DNA of 64,000 nt from Arthrobacter sp. Alg241-R88 (GCF_900537115.1 NZ_UNRG01000003.1:124001-188000); one strand, 5' to 3'; positions 1 to 10,248 are shown, counted from the stretch's first letter. A program made the numbers and translations. The notes: generated by a model not told the origin, from the letters alone.

Positions 1-530
1 GGCTGGTCCGCTCCTTCAAGCCCCACGTCATCCTCAGCTATGACGAGAACGGCGGCTATCCGCACCCGGACCACATCATGGCGCACCGGGTTGCCGTTGA
101 GGCTTTTGACGCGGCCGGTGATCCTGCCCGTTATCCGGACGCCGGCGAACCCTGGGAACCGGGCAAGCTGTACTACGACCGCGCCTTCAGTCCGGAACGA
201 TTCCGCGCGCTGCATTTCGCCCTCGAGGAAGCGGGCCTCCAGTCCCCTTACGCCGAGCGGCTCGCGGCATGGCTGGAGTCCGACGCCGAAGGCCACACTC
301 CGCCGCCGGCCCCCCACCCCACCACCACGCAGGTGGACTGCGGAGACTTTTTCGAAGTGCGCGACGACGCCCTGCGGGCGCACCGTACACAGGTGGATCC
401 GCTGGGGTTCTTTTTTGCCGTATCTCCGGAAATGCAGCGCCGGGCGTGGCCTTGGGAAGATTACTCACTCATCCGGTCGCGGGTGCCGTCCGAGCTCCCG
501 GAGAAGGACCTGTTCGCGGGGCTAAGATAG
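1..530 (+). CDS. mca: Mycothiol S-conjugate amidase Mca, C-terminal part (5' end outside window)
   Basis: Zinc amidase of the PIG-L/LmbE family that cleaves mycothiol S-conjugates in the cytoplasm, releasing a mercapturic acid for export during detoxification. Only the C-terminal ~175 residues are present and the frame is open from base 3. The visible motif DENGGYPHPDH (from about base 48) carries the second zinc-binding HPDH of the family. The distal YYDRAF and the DPLGFFFAV / WPWEDYSL tail resemble Mca rather than the paralogue MshB. The N-terminal AHPDDE motif should lie just upstream of the window. The same order (mca, small membrane protein, hemolysin III, prenyl synthase) is known around Rv1082 in M. 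tuberculosis, which supports the call. MshB is the alternative but fits less well. Confidence 0.9.
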   Translation, partial: LVRSFKPHVILSYDENGGYPHPDHIMAHRVAVEAFDAAGDPARYPDAGEPWEPGKLYYDRAFSPERFRALHFALEEAGLQSPYAERLAAWLESDAEGHTPPPAPHPTTTQVDCGDFFEVRDDALRAHRTQVDPLGFFFAVSPEMQRRAWPWEDYSLIRSRVPSELPEKDLFAGLR

Positions 531-627
531 AAGCGGCAGGCATTTCTATGCCGTGTAGAAGATGCGCCCGGATCCGGGCCGCCGAATTTGCTGCCTGCTG
601 ACACCCGTTCCATAGAAGGTATTCAAC

Positions 628-999
628 GTGCAACGTCTGCTCCTCAGCCTGGCTACCACCCCCTCGCCCCTGCCCACGCCCTCCTTGCGTGAGGGCATCT
701 CCGAGGACCAGGTAACGCCGGGCCTCCTGGGCTTCATCATGACGGCTTTCTTTGTGGTAGCCACGGCCCTGCTGATCGTTGATATGGTGCGCCGCATCCG
801 CCGGGTCCGTTACCGGGCCCAGGTGGAGGAGGAGCGCATTGCCGCGGCAGCTGCCGCCGACATTGAAGCGGCGGAGGCTGCAGAGGCGGATTCCGGACCG
901 GCGGGGCCTGCTGCCGGTGCCGGTTCAGCTGCCAACGACTCCTACCAGGGCCCGGCCGACGGCGGCGCGGACGCTGATCCGGGAAACCGCCGGCACTAG
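628..999 (+). CDS. Small single-pass membrane protein next to mca
   Basis: 123-residue hypothetical protein. One hydrophobic segment is visible at about residues 32-52 (GLLGFIMTAFFVVATALLIVD). It is followed by a basic stretch (VRRIRRVRYRAQ), an alanine/glutamate-rich helix likely to be coiled or disordered, and a Gly/Ala/Asp-rich tail. The GTG start at 628 follows GAAGG at 616-620. The basic residues after the membrane span suggest that the C-terminus is cytoplasmic. It sits beside mca, as does the membrane protein Rv1081c in mycobacteria. I assign no function; the gene is supported by position, start signal and plausible topology. Confidence 0.75.
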   Translation: MQRLLLSLATTPSPLPTPSLREGISEDQVTPGLLGFIMTAFFVVATALLIVDMVRRIRRVRYRAQVEEERIAAAAAADIEAAEAAEADSGPAGPAAGAGSAANDSYQGPADGGADADPGNRRH

Positions 1000-1073
1000 G
1001 TCTCCCGGGCTCCTCCAAGGCCTTATCCGGCCCTTGATGCCGCCTGGCAGGTTCCGGACAGCCCCTGGCAGCG

Positions 1074-1832
1074 CTAGCTGAGCACTGCCAGGGCTATGGC
1101 TGTGAAATGCGCAGCGAAGGCCACCACGGTCAAGGCATGGAAGAGTTCGTGGAAGCCAAAGTGGTGGTAGCTGATGTTGGGCTTTTTTAGGGCGTAAAAG
1201 ACCGCGCCGGTGATGTACAGCACGCCGCCCACGCAGATGAGGACGGCGGCGGGCGCGCTGGCCTGGAAAAACTGCGGAAGATAGAACAGTGCGCCGCAGC
1301 CGAGGGCGATGTAGATCGGAACGTACAGCCAGCGGGGTGCCTGGGTCCAGAGCAGCCGGAACAACACGCCGAGAATTGCACCTGACCAGATGACCCACAG
1401 CAGCAGGACGGCCTGGGGCCGTTCCAGCAGGGTCCAGGCGAGCGGCGTGTAGCTGCCTGCGATCACCAGCATGATGTTGGTATGGTCCAGCCGCTTGAGC
1501 GTCATCTTTACCCGCGGGGACCAGTTGCCTCGGTGGTACACGGCGCTGACACCGAACAGCAGCACTCCAGTGGCCGCGTAGATGGCCGACGTGATCTTGC
1601 GGTCAACGGTCGGAGCCAGGAGGACGAGGACAATTCCCGCCGCGAGTGCCAGTGGAGCCGTCACGGTGTGGATCCAGCCGCGCCACTTCGGCTTGATCAT
1701 CAGGAGCTCGGCCAGGCGCACGGCTGCGTCGTCCATGGGGGAGGTGCCGGCGTTCGTTTCCGCGCTGGCTCCCGCGCCTGCAATGTCCTTGCGCTGCGGC
1801 GTCCGGGGACCGTCCGGGGTGTCGCTGTTCAT
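1074..1832 (-). CDS. trhA: Hemolysin III family membrane protein (PAQR/TrhA)
   Basis: 252-residue integral membrane protein with seven predicted hydrophobic segments after a ~50-residue polar N-terminus. PAQR/hemolysin III motifs are visible: the segment ending VYHRGNWSP, the DHTNIMLVIAGSYTPLAW block with its conserved Asp, and the C-terminal HHFGFHELFHALTVVAF carrying the conserved histidines that bind zinc in PAQR receptors. Bacterial members are linked to membrane-fluidity homeostasis; the old haemolysin name rests on few cases. ATG at 1832 follows CTGGAG on the minus strand. It is divergent from the cis-prenyl synthase, and two TTAC-N6-GTAA palindromes lie immediately upstream of its start (1844-1875), so it may be under a dedicated repressor. 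Confidence 0.92.
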   Translation of the reverse strand: MNSDTPDGPRTPQRKDIAGAGASAETNAGTSPMDDAAVRLAELLMIKPKWRGWIHTVTAPLALAAGIVLVLLAPTVDRKITSAIYAATGVLLFGVSAVYHRGNWSPRVKMTLKRLDHTNIMLVIAGSYTPLAWTLLERPQAVLLLWVIWSGAILGVLFRLLWTQAPRWLYVPIYIALGCGALFYLPQFFQASAPAAVLICVGGVLYITGAVFYALKKPNISYHHFGFHELFHALTVVAFAAHFTAIALAVLS

Positions 1833-1843
1833 GGCTCCAGAAT

Positions 1844-1875
1844 AACTTACGGGCCGGTAAGTTACCCGTGGGTAA
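1844..1875. promoter_or_regulatory. Paired TTAC-N6-GTAA palindromes (candidate operators)
   Basis: Two overlapping inverted repeats lie in the divergent trhA/prenyl synthase interval. Site one, 1844-1863, has arms AACTTAC and GTAAGTT around GGGCCG. Site two, 1862-1875, reads TTACCCGTGGGTAA. Both contain TTAC-N6-GTAA and their centres are 15 bp apart. They cover the region 12-43 bp upstream of the trhA start, where its promoter must lie. The regulator is unknown. A third match occurs upstream of whiB at 22182-22195. Confidence 0.5.
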
Positions 1876-1972
1876 TAAGGGCTCGGTGCCGGGCGGCGCG
1901 CAGAAGACCGTCCCCGTCGGCGCCGGACGGTAGCCTAGGATGTGCAAGCCGAACGTACAGCAAGGAAGTCAG

Positions 1973-2746
1973 GTGAGAGGCCGCGTGGAGTTGCCCGGGT
2001 TCCTCTATGGCTTTTACGAGCGCCGGCTGCTCAAGGACCTCGCGCGCGACCGCATCCCCCGGCACATTGGTGTGATGGTGGACGGCAACCGGCGCTGGGC
2101 CAAACAGTTCAACGCGCCCACCAGCCAAGGCCATCAGGCAGGCGCAGACAAGATCCACGAATTCCTTGGCTGGTGCCAGGAACTTGGGGTCAAGGTGGTC
2201 ACGCTGTACATGCTGTCCACCGACAACATGAACAGGTCCAGCGAAGAACTGGACCTCCTTATGGGCATCATCGCCAACACCCTGGACCGGCTTGACGACG
2301 ACGCGAACATATCAGTGCACGCCATGGGGGCACCTGAGCTGCTGCCGGATTATCTTGCGGAGCGGCTGAACAAGCTCACGGCACGCACCCCGGTCCGGGA
2401 AAAGATCCATGTCAACGTGGCGGTGGGGTACGGCGGACGCCGGGAAATCGTTGACGCAGTGCGGGAACTGCTGCACGACGCCGTCGCCAAGGGCGCCGAC
2501 ATTGGCAAGCTCGCCGACGACCTGTGCGTAGACGATATCTCACGGTTCCTCTACACCCGGGGCCAGCCGGATCCGGACCTGGTGATCCGCACGTCCGGCG
2601 AACAACGGCTCTCCGGGTTCCTGATGTGGCAGAGCGCCTACAGCGAGTTCTACTTCTGCGAGGCGCTGTGGCCGGCATTCCGCAAAGTGGACTTCCTGCG
2701 CGCCCTCCGGGACTATGCAGGCCGGCAGCGCCGCTTCGGCACCTGA
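1973..2746 (+). CDS. cis-Prenyl diphosphate synthase (UppS family, short-chain type)
   Basis: Condenses isopentenyl diphosphate onto an allylic diphosphate in cis configuration, supplying precursors for the lipid carrier of cell-wall synthesis. The catalytic Asp lies in [14 protein letters not shown]. The family C-terminal block [21 protein letters not shown] and the [16 protein letters not shown] motif are intact. The sequence resembles M. tuberculosis Rv1086 (Z-farnesyl diphosphate synthase) more than the decaprenyl enzyme, and Rv1086 also follows a hemolysin III gene, so a short-chain product is inferred. I chose GTG at 1973 because AAGGAAG lies at 1962-1968. GTG at 1985, giving [14 protein letters not shown], is nearly as good, and ATG at 1940 lacks a ribosome site. 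Confidence 0.92.
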   Translation: MRGRVELPGFLYGFYERRLLKDLARDRIPRHIGVMVDGNRRWAKQFNAPTSQGHQAGADKIHEFLGWCQELGVKVVTLYMLSTDNMNRSSEELDLLMGIIANTLDRLDDDANISVHAMGAPELLPDYLAERLNKLTARTPVREKIHVNVAVGYGGRREIVDAVRELLHDAVAKGADIGKLADDLCVDDISRFLYTRGQPDPDLVIRTSGEQRLSGFLMWQSAYSEFYFCEALWPAFRKVDFLRALRDYAGRQRRFGT

Positions 2747-2984
2747 CATTCCGGTTCACCCACAGTTCACACGGCTGCAACAGGAATCGCCGCGTAATGG
2801 TTGCGGAAATTACTTCCGATGGATTTACGTTATATCCATCAGCAGGCAAAACCGCCGGCTGATCGGGGAGGCCAGTACATGGAGCGAGACATCGCACCGG
2901 TTGTATGGGAGGCCGGACCCGGCCTCTTGGCCGAGCCGCCTCACCACTAACAAATCCGGGCATGCGCCCGGGGCTGGAGTCGAT

Positions 2985-4403
2985 GTGGCTACTTCTGAAC
3001 AACTGCCCGAGGTCCTTTTCGGCCAGGGCGGGAAAGCTACCTCTCGCGCCACGCGAGCCACGTCAGAAACCGGCGCAGCGAAAGATGCTGCGGCCGGTTT
3101 TGCTGTTTCCGGAAGGGAAGCCAACATCCACACCTTCGTGATCGACACCTCCGTCCTGCTGTCCGACCCGCGCGCGCTGCTGCGCTTTGCTGAGCATGAG
3201 GTGATTGTGCCGGTGGTGGTCATCACCGAGCTTGAGGCCAAGCGGCACGACCCCGAACTTGGCTACTTTGCGCGGAAGGCGCTCCGGCTCCTTGACGATC
3301 TTCGGGTCAAACACGGCGGCTTGAGCCAGCCGATCCCCATCGGCGACGACGGCGGCACCCTCATGGTGGAACTGAACCACATCTCCGCCGAGGTGCTGCC
3401 TCTGGGGTTCCGCAGCGGCGACAACGACAGCCGTATCCTCGCGGTGGCAAAGAACCTCGCGAACGAAGGCCGGGACGTCACCGTGGTGTCCAAGGACCTG
3501 CCCATGCGGGTCAAGGCTTCAGCCATGGGGCTCACCGCCGACGAATACCGCAACGAGTTGGTGAAGGACTCCGGCTGGACCGGCGTGGCCGAGGTGGAGG
3601 CCGGCGAGCAGGAGATCTCCACGCTCTACGGCCACGAACCGGTGTTTATTCCGGCGGCAGCGGAACTGCCCGTCAACACCGGCCTGGTCCTGCTGTCCAA
3701 CCGCGGCTCCGCGCTCGGCCGGGTAGGCCCGGACAAGCAGGTCCGCCTGGTGAAGGGCGACCGCGACGTGTTCGGACTGCACGGACGCTCCGCGGAGCAG
3801 CGGCTCGCCATCGACATGCTGATGGATCCCGCCGTCGGCATCGTCTCCATCGGTGGCCGGGCAGGCACCGGCAAGTCAGCCCTGGCTTTGTGCGCCGGCC
3901 TGGAAGCGGTTCTCGAGCGCCGGGAGCACCGCAAGGTGATCGTTTTCCGGCCCCTGTACGCCGTGGGCGGCCAGGAACTGGGCTACCTGCCCGGCTCCGA
4001 GTCCGAGAAGATGAACCCTTGGGCGCAGGCGGTTTTCGACACCCTCGGAGCACTGGTCAGCCAGGAAGTGGTGGAGGAAGTCATGGACCGCGGCATGCTC
4101 GAGGTTATGCCCCTCACCCACATCCGCGGACGTTCCCTCCACGACGCCTTCGTGATCGTTGACGAGGCCCAGTCACTCGAAAAGAACGTCCTGCTGACCG
4201 TCATGAGCCGCATCGGCCAGAACTCGAAGATCGTCCTGACCCACGACGTCGCCCAGCGCGACAACCTCCGCGTCGGACGTCACGACGGAATCGCCGCCGT
4301 CGTCGAAACCCTAAAAGGACACCCCCTCTTCGGCCACATCACCCTGACCCGTTCAGAACGCTCGCCAATCGCAGCATTGGTAACAGAACTGCTCGAAGGC
4401 TAA
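2985..4403 (+). CDS. phoH2: PIN-domain/PhoH fusion ATPase (PhoH2 type)
   Basis: 472 residues in two domains. At about residues 48-180 is a VapC-like PIN nuclease with acidic residues in [17 protein letters not shown] and [16 protein letters not shown]. At about residues 265-470 is a PhoH ATPase with Walker [14 protein letters not shown] and Walker [12 protein letters not shown]. In mycobacteria PhoH2 is an ATP-dependent RNA helicase/ribonuclease. The start is GTG 2985, with GGGCTGGAG at 2971-2979; the frame is open back to 2715, but that part overlaps the prenyl synthase and looks non-coding. Residues 1-45 are low complexity. Mycobacterial phoH2 is preceded by an overlapping antitoxin, phoAT; I see no comparable gene in the 238-bp upstream gap. 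Confidence 0.93.
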   Translation: MATSEQLPEVLFGQGGKATSRATRATSETGAAKDAAAGFAVSGREANIHTFVIDTSVLLSDPRALLRFAEHEVIVPVVVITELEAKRHDPELGYFARKALRLLDDLRVKHGGLSQPIPIGDDGGTLMVELNHISAEVLPLGFRSGDNDSRILAVAKNLANEGRDVTVVSKDLPMRVKASAMGLTADEYRNELVKDSGWTGVAEVEAGEQEISTLYGHEPVFIPAAAELPVNTGLVLLSNRGSALGRVGPDKQVRLVKGDRDVFGLHGRSAEQRLAIDMLMDPAVGIVSIGGRAGTGKSALALCAGLEAVLERREHRKVIVFRPLYAVGGQELGYLPGSESEKMNPWAQAVFDTLGALVSQEVVEEVMDRGMLEVMPLTHIRGRSLHDAFVIVDEAQSLEKNVLLTVMSRIGQNSKIVLTHDVAQRDNLRVGRHDGIAAVVETLKGHPLFGHITLTRSERSPIAALVTELLEG

Positions 4404-4418
4404 GTCGTCCTGAGCGAG

Positions 4419-4450
4419 GGGCCGTGGTCGGGTTCGCCGGGCCACGGCCC
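4419..4450 (+). terminator. Hairpin after phoH2
   Basis: Perfect 9-bp inverted repeat GGGCCGTGG (4419-4427) and CCACGGCCC (4442-4450), 15 bp past the phoH2 stop. There is no clear T-tract. Its distal arm overlaps the left end of the structured repeat element that begins at 4446. Confidence 0.6.
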
Positions 4451-4870
4451 TTCGCCGTCGCTTAGCGCGGAAGTCCCTTCCCAAGGCTCGCAAGCTCGCC
4501 TCGGGTCCCTCGGGACGCCGCTTACGTCGCATAGGGGCTCCTCCGGTCGCTGGGCGACCTCCGGAGCCCGATGCGCCGCGATGCGCTCCTACACGAAGGA
4601 CCGTAACCCGACGTGTGCGCGTCTTTCGTCATTCGGGACGGACCTTCACAGACGTCCGACGCGTAGGGGCGCATTGGCCCGACGCAAACGGTGCGCTCCT
4701 ACGAGAAGGGCCGCGGACCGACTTGTGCACGCGTTTCCTCCCGCGGGGTGAGGCCCGGCACACGTCCGGTCCCAGTGCTTCGCGTAGGAGCGCATCGCCG
4801 ACCAGAGCGTTGCGCAGGTCGCTCAGCGACCGTAGCAGCGCGGCGGGAGGTGTCTAAGCGACGGCGAAGC
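4446..4870. repeat. Structured repeat element, copy 1 (inverted ends, REP/MITE-like)
   Basis: Gene-free interval between the convergent phoH2 and acetyltransferase genes. The left end CTTCGCCGTCGCTTAG (4450-4465) is the exact reverse complement of CTAAGCGACGGCGAAG (4854-4869). Inside the left arm, 4535-4569 folds as two stacked stems: GGGCTCC/GGAGCCC outside, a symmetric TCC/TCC loop, then GGTCGC-TGG-GCGACC. It is followed by ATGCGCCGCGATGCGCTCCT (4570-4589). The right arm holds the inverted counterpart (GCGTAGGAGCGCATCGC at 4782-4798, GGTCGC-TCA-GCGACC at 4817-4831). A further diverged module sits at about 4660-4712. The same arms occur at 53128-53524. No transposase or convincing ORF is present. 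Confidence 0.8.
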
Positions 4871-5000
4871 TCTGGGGGCGGACGAACCCGCCCGCGGCGA
4901 ACCTAAGCGACGGCGAAGCGCTGGGGGCGGACGGACCCGGCCGCGGCGAACCTAAGCGACGGCGAAGCGCTGGGGGCGGACGAACCCAGCCATGGCGAAA
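4854..5000. repeat. Three tandem 49-bp repeats starting with the element's end motif
   Basis: Units 4854-4902, 4903-4951 and 4952-5000. Each begins with CTAAGCGACGGCGAAGC, the right terminal motif of the 4446-4870 element. Each continues with CTGGGGGCGGACG and ends in a variant of GGCGAA. Units one and two differ at only a few positions; unit three decays as it reaches the acetyltransferase stop at 5005. It could vary in copy number between strains. Confidence 0.85.
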
Positions 5001-5004
5001 TCGC

Positions 5005-5652
5005 TCAGGTGACCTTCAGGAACGCAGTTGCAGGTTCGTGGCCCTCGACTTGGAGGGTCCAGTCGGGGCGTTTGAACGTCTCGGGGGTGAGGCGGACGTG
5101 CTGGACTGTTTCCACCTTGGTGCCCCAGGCATTCCTGGTGGTGCCGTTCAATTCGTAGCCGAGGGAGCGGGAGACGCCGAGGGAGGCTTCGTTCCACGTG
5201 GCTGCTTCGGACTCTGCTACTTCGGCGCCCAGCCAGTCGAAGGAATAGAGGGCGACGGCGGCGCGCATCTCCTTGCCGAACCCGCGGCCCTGCATCGACT
5301 GCTTCAGCCAGGAACCGGTGGTGACGGTTTTGAGTGCGGCGAAATCCTTCGCGCCGACGTCCTGGCAGCCGATGAAGGCGCCTTCATGCCAGATGCCCAG
5401 GAGCAGGGTCCAGGATTCGGGGGAGCATTCGGCCCGGCAGCGCCAGTACCAGCGGGCCATGTTGGGCGCCAGTTCATCTGCCGGAAGCTCTGTCCACGGA
5501 GTGCTGAACGGGCTCCTGCCCGCCTCGTGGATGCCGCTCCTTGCTGCTGCAACGGCGGCAGGAATCTCCTGGTCCTGTATGGGGCGGAGTTCCAGCCGCG
5601 GTGTGGCCAGCCTCAGGCCGAAAAGTGGCCAAACGTCGCTCAGTGATGTCAT
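5005..5652 (-). CDS. GNAT family N-acetyltransferase (RimJ/RimL-like)
   Basis: 215-residue cytosolic protein with the RimJ/RimL-type GNAT fold. The opening is LFGLRLATPRLELRPI, a classic RimJ-like first strand. The central GIWHEGAFIGCQDV corresponds to the strand that precedes the acetyl-CoA site. TGSWLKQSMQGRGFGKEMRAAV carries the Q/R-x-x-G-x-G/A acetyl-CoA pyrophosphate loop (QGRGFG). ATWNEASLGVSRSLGYELNG gives the N-x-x-S...LGY signature near the C-terminus. Likely acceptors are protein N-termini or small amines; the substrate cannot be told. It is convergent with phoH2 across the repeat-filled interval 4404-5004. Confidence 0.88.
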   Translation of the reverse strand: MTSLSDVWPLFGLRLATPRLELRPIQDQEIPAAVAAARSGIHEAGRSPFSTPWTELPADELAPNMARWYWRCRAECSPESWTLLLGIWHEGAFIGCQDVGAKDFAALKTVTTGSWLKQSMQGRGFGKEMRAAVALYSFDWLGAEVAESEAATWNEASLGVSRSLGYELNGTTRNAWGTKVETVQHVRLTPETFKRPDWTLQVEGHEPATAFLKVT

Positions 5653-5694
5653 CAGCGAAGCCTAGCGGATGCGCCCTGCCGCGGCCTGTCACAG

Positions 5695-6492
5695 TCAGGC
5701 GGGGACGTCCCAGGTGATGTGCTGCCGGACGTCGGTAAGACTCATTGACTGGGCCAGGAAGAGGTCATCCAGCATGTACTCGTCCACCGCGATGATGCGC
5801 AGCCAGTGGCCGTATTCCTCCGGCCCGGCTTCCAGGGACTGGCTCGCCACGCATACGCCGGTGCCCAGATCCACCCTGATCCGGGATCTGCCGGGAAGGC
5901 ATAGCGGCGCTGCCGGATGGGCCGGATGATATGCGGCTGTAGGGACCACAACTGCTTCAAGGACAGGGCGGCCTTCGTGCTCCTGCTGCCGGACTTCCTG
6001 TATCTCCACGGCATTGCTGCCGGGAAACTCCAGAGGCACAGGAGCGTTCCCGGCCAGTTCCACAGGATCCAAGGCCGCGGAGAACCGCCCGTTGCCGAAC
6101 CCTGGCTCGCCATAGGCTGCTTCCGGCCGCCTGCGCACCAGGCCATGGTCGTCGTAAACGGGCGTCACCAGGTGCGGTGGCAAAAGCCAGGACTTCCGGG
6201 TGGCACTGACGTAGAGGCCGTCACGGGAATCGTTGATTCCCGTGGTGCTGTGCAGGACAAGTCCATCCGCGGTTTCAAGACGGAGTGCGCCCGGCCGCCG
6301 AAGCCACGCCCGCACCAGGGACGCCGTCGGGTTAGGCGCATCCGCGAAGGGCTCATCCCAATACTCAAAGCGCAGGGACTGCCATTTCCAGGGCGAGGAC
6401 CTGCAAAGGTTCCGGAACAAGGCAGGGTGCGCGGCGGCTGTAGTGCCGTCCGGATCCATCCGGTGCCGGGAGTCCCACGTCGCCATATCCAC
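5695..6492 (-). CDS. Conserved hypothetical protein, 265 aa
   Basis: Not recognised as a known family. It is soluble with no signal peptide or membrane segment, and rich in Trp/Pro/Arg. Visible features are FRNLCRSSPWKWQSLRFEYWD near the N-terminus and a middle part of alternating strands (GALRLETADGLVLHS, DGLYVSATRKSW). The C-terminal RIRVDLGTGVCVASQSLE segment resembles a LolA/outer-membrane-lipoprotein-sorting style beta sheet, but I would not press that. The stop lies 42 bp from the acetyltransferase start on the same strand, so the two may be cotranscribed. It is divergent from the prepilin peptidase. Confidence 0.75.
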   Translation of the reverse strand: MDMATWDSRHRMDPDGTTAAAHPALFRNLCRSSPWKWQSLRFEYWDEPFADAPNPTASLVRAWLRRPGALRLETADGLVLHSTTGINDSRDGLYVSATRKSWLLPPHLVTPVYDDHGLVRRRPEAAYGEPGFGNGRFSAALDPVELAGNAPVPLEFPGSNAVEIQEVRQQEHEGRPVLEAVVVPTAAYHPAHPAAPLCLPGRSRIRVDLGTGVCVASQSLEAGPEEYGHWLRIIAVDEYMLDDLFLAQSMSLTDVRQHITWDVPA

Positions 6493-6544
6493 AGTTTACG
6501 CGCGGGCGGTGCGGCGGCGGGCGGAAATCCAGTAGCATCCGAGG

Positions 6545-7105
6545 GTGATCCAACGACTGGGCGAACTATGGCAGGACACTCCGCTGGCCTTCTGGCTGGT
6601 GCTTGCTGCCTGCGCCTATTTCGCGGTGATGGCCGTCCGGCTCACGGTGATTGACGTCCGGCATCACCTCCTGCCCAATCGGATCGTCTTCCCCTCCTAC
6701 GCCGTGGCCGGTGTCCTGCTCCTCGCGGCAGCGGCCTTTGCGGGAGCCGGGGCCGGCGCCGCCGCAGGCCAGGGCACTGCCGGTCCCGTCGCGGGACTGA
6801 TGGCTGTACCGGCGCTCCGGGTTGTGGCTGGTGCCGCCATCCTGTGGCTCTTCTACTTCATCCTGCGGTTCGCGTATCCGCCCGGCATGGGTTTCGGGGA
6901 TGTGAAACTCGCTGGCGTCCTGGGGATGTATCTCGGTTATCTCGGCTGGGGACATCTGTTTGCAGGTACGTTCCTGGCTTTCCTCCTCGGCGGGCTCTGG
7001 TCAATCGCCCTTCTGGCTGCACGCAGGGGGACGCTGAAATCGTCCATCCCGTTCGGACCGTTTATGCTCGCCGGTGCAGCCGCGGCCATGCTGCTGCCGG
7101 CATGA
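6545..7105 (+). CDS. Prepilin peptidase (A24 family aspartic protease)
   Basis: 186-residue polytopic membrane protease that cleaves type IV prepilin-like leaders, used for Flp/Tad or type IV pili. Both catalytic aspartates of family A24 are visible: one in LTVIDVRHHLLPNRI (about residue 36), the other in the GxGD motif PGMGFGDVKL (about residue 120). The N-terminal methyltransferase domain of the long form is absent, as in short TadV/CpaA-like forms. No pilin or Tad genes lie nearby, so its substrates are elsewhere. The start is GTG 6545 with no good ribosome site; an internal start would cut into the first membrane span. Confidence 0.88.
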   Translation: MIQRLGELWQDTPLAFWLVLAACAYFAVMAVRLTVIDVRHHLLPNRIVFPSYAVAGVLLLAAAAFAGAGAGAAAGQGTAGPVAGLMAVPALRVVAGAAILWLFYFILRFAYPPGMGFGDVKLAGVLGMYLGYLGWGHLFAGTFLAFLLGGLWSIALLAARRGTLKSSIPFGPFMLAGAAAAMLLPA

Positions 7106-7178
7106 CCCAACCTGCCATGTGGCCCTGAACTTATCTCCGTGCCGGTAGAGCTGGCCGGCAGTTCGGTAGGCTGGCGGG

Positions 7179-7649
7179 ATGCCTGCGCCTGACTACATCC
7201 TGAAACTCCGCAAGAAAATCGGCAACGATCCGCTCTGGGTCCCCGGCGTTCGGGGCGTAGTGATCGATGATGTGGGGCGCGTCCTACTCGCCCAGCGGGC
7301 CGACAACAAACAGTGGGCGCTGGTCAGCGGAATGCTGGAGCCGGGGGAGGAGCCAGCGCGAGGCCTGGTGCGGGAGATCTTTGAGGAAACGGCTGTAGTG
7401 GCGGAACCGGAGCGGCTTGTGTCTGTGGGGGCTGTGGGTCCGATCACTTACCCCAACGGCGATGTGTGCGAGTTCCTGGACGTGGTGTTCCGCTGCCGCT
7501 ACGTCTCCGGGACCGCCCGCGTAAATGACGACGAGTCCCTGGCAGTGGGCTGGTTCGGCGTCAATGAGCTCCCTGAGCTGATGCCCGGGCACCTCACCAG
7601 CATCCACCGCGCCCTGGCTCCGGCCGACGCCGCCCACTTCGAACCCTGA
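7179..7649 (+). CDS. Nudix hydrolase
   Basis: 156-residue member of the Nudix family, which hydrolyses nucleoside diphosphates linked to another moiety. The Nudix box reads GMLEPGEEPARGLVREIFEETAV, at about residues 51-73, matching G-x5-E-x7-R-E-x2-E-E-x-G with Ala in place of the last Gly. RGVVIDDVGRVLLAQRADNKQWALVSG before the box is typical of the MutT/NudG-like group. The specific substrate is unknown. ATG 7179. It ends convergent with the MFS transporter across a hairpin at 7663-7711. Confidence 0.92.
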   Translation: MPAPDYILKLRKKIGNDPLWVPGVRGVVIDDVGRVLLAQRADNKQWALVSGMLEPGEEPARGLVREIFEETAVVAEPERLVSVGAVGPITYPNGDVCEFLDVVFRCRYVSGTARVNDDESLAVGWFGVNELPELMPGHLTSIHRALAPADAAHFEP

Positions 7650-7662
7650 CCGTCCGCACCAA

Positions 7663-7711
7663 GCAATCCTTTTGGGGACAGCGCGGGAGCGCCGCAACCC
7701 CCAAAGATTGC
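7663..7711. terminator. Hairpin between convergent Nudix and MFS genes
   Basis: Arms GCAATC...TTTTGGGG (7663-7677) and CCCC...AAAGATTGC (about 7698-7711) pair with a one- to two-base bulge. It probably serves as a two-way terminator. Confidence 0.55.
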
Positions 7712-7770
7712 GGCGCCCCTGCTGGCTTTGACGGCAGCCGGCGGCATGCAGGCTGACGGTACGACGTCGG

Positions 7771-10124
<2,354 letters not shown>

Positions 10125-10133
<9 letters not shown>

Positions 10134-10169
10134 GAAGTGAAGTTTTGCACTTTGATAAGCCCAGTGCAA
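10125..10169. promoter_or_regulatory. Two inverted repeats at the tetR start (candidate autoregulatory operators)
   Basis: IR one is TTGCACT (10145-10151) with AGTGCAA (10163-10169). IR two is TTCACT (10125-10130) with AGTGAA (10136-10141), straddling the tetR ATG. The half-sites share a CACT core. The position fits autorepression of the tetR-MFS operon. Confidence 0.45.
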
Positions 10170-10193
10170 GTTTAGCGGCAGACGTGATGGAGC

Positions 10194-10248
10194 TTTTGTC
10201 CAGATATGCAGGGTTCCGAGCAGGCGAAGCCTGCATATCTGGACAAAA
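10194..10248. repeat. Perfect 19-bp inverted repeat with 17-nt loop
   Basis: TTTTGTCCAGATATGCAGG (10194-10212) is the exact reverse complement of CCTGCATATCTGGACAAAA (10230-10248). It lies between the fumC terminator and the tetR promoter and is flanked by T/A runs on both sides. It could act as a second two-way terminator or be an insertion remnant. Confidence 0.85.

Noticed and set aside
2905..3141. 78-residue plus-strand frame overlapping the phoH2 start, considered as an antitoxin
   Set aside because: Pro/Arg-rich with no ribosome site and no resemblance to VapB-type antitoxins.
4615..4906. Short open frames inside repeat element copy 1
   Set aside because: Arg-rich translations with no ribosome site, spanning the inverted arms; not credible genes.
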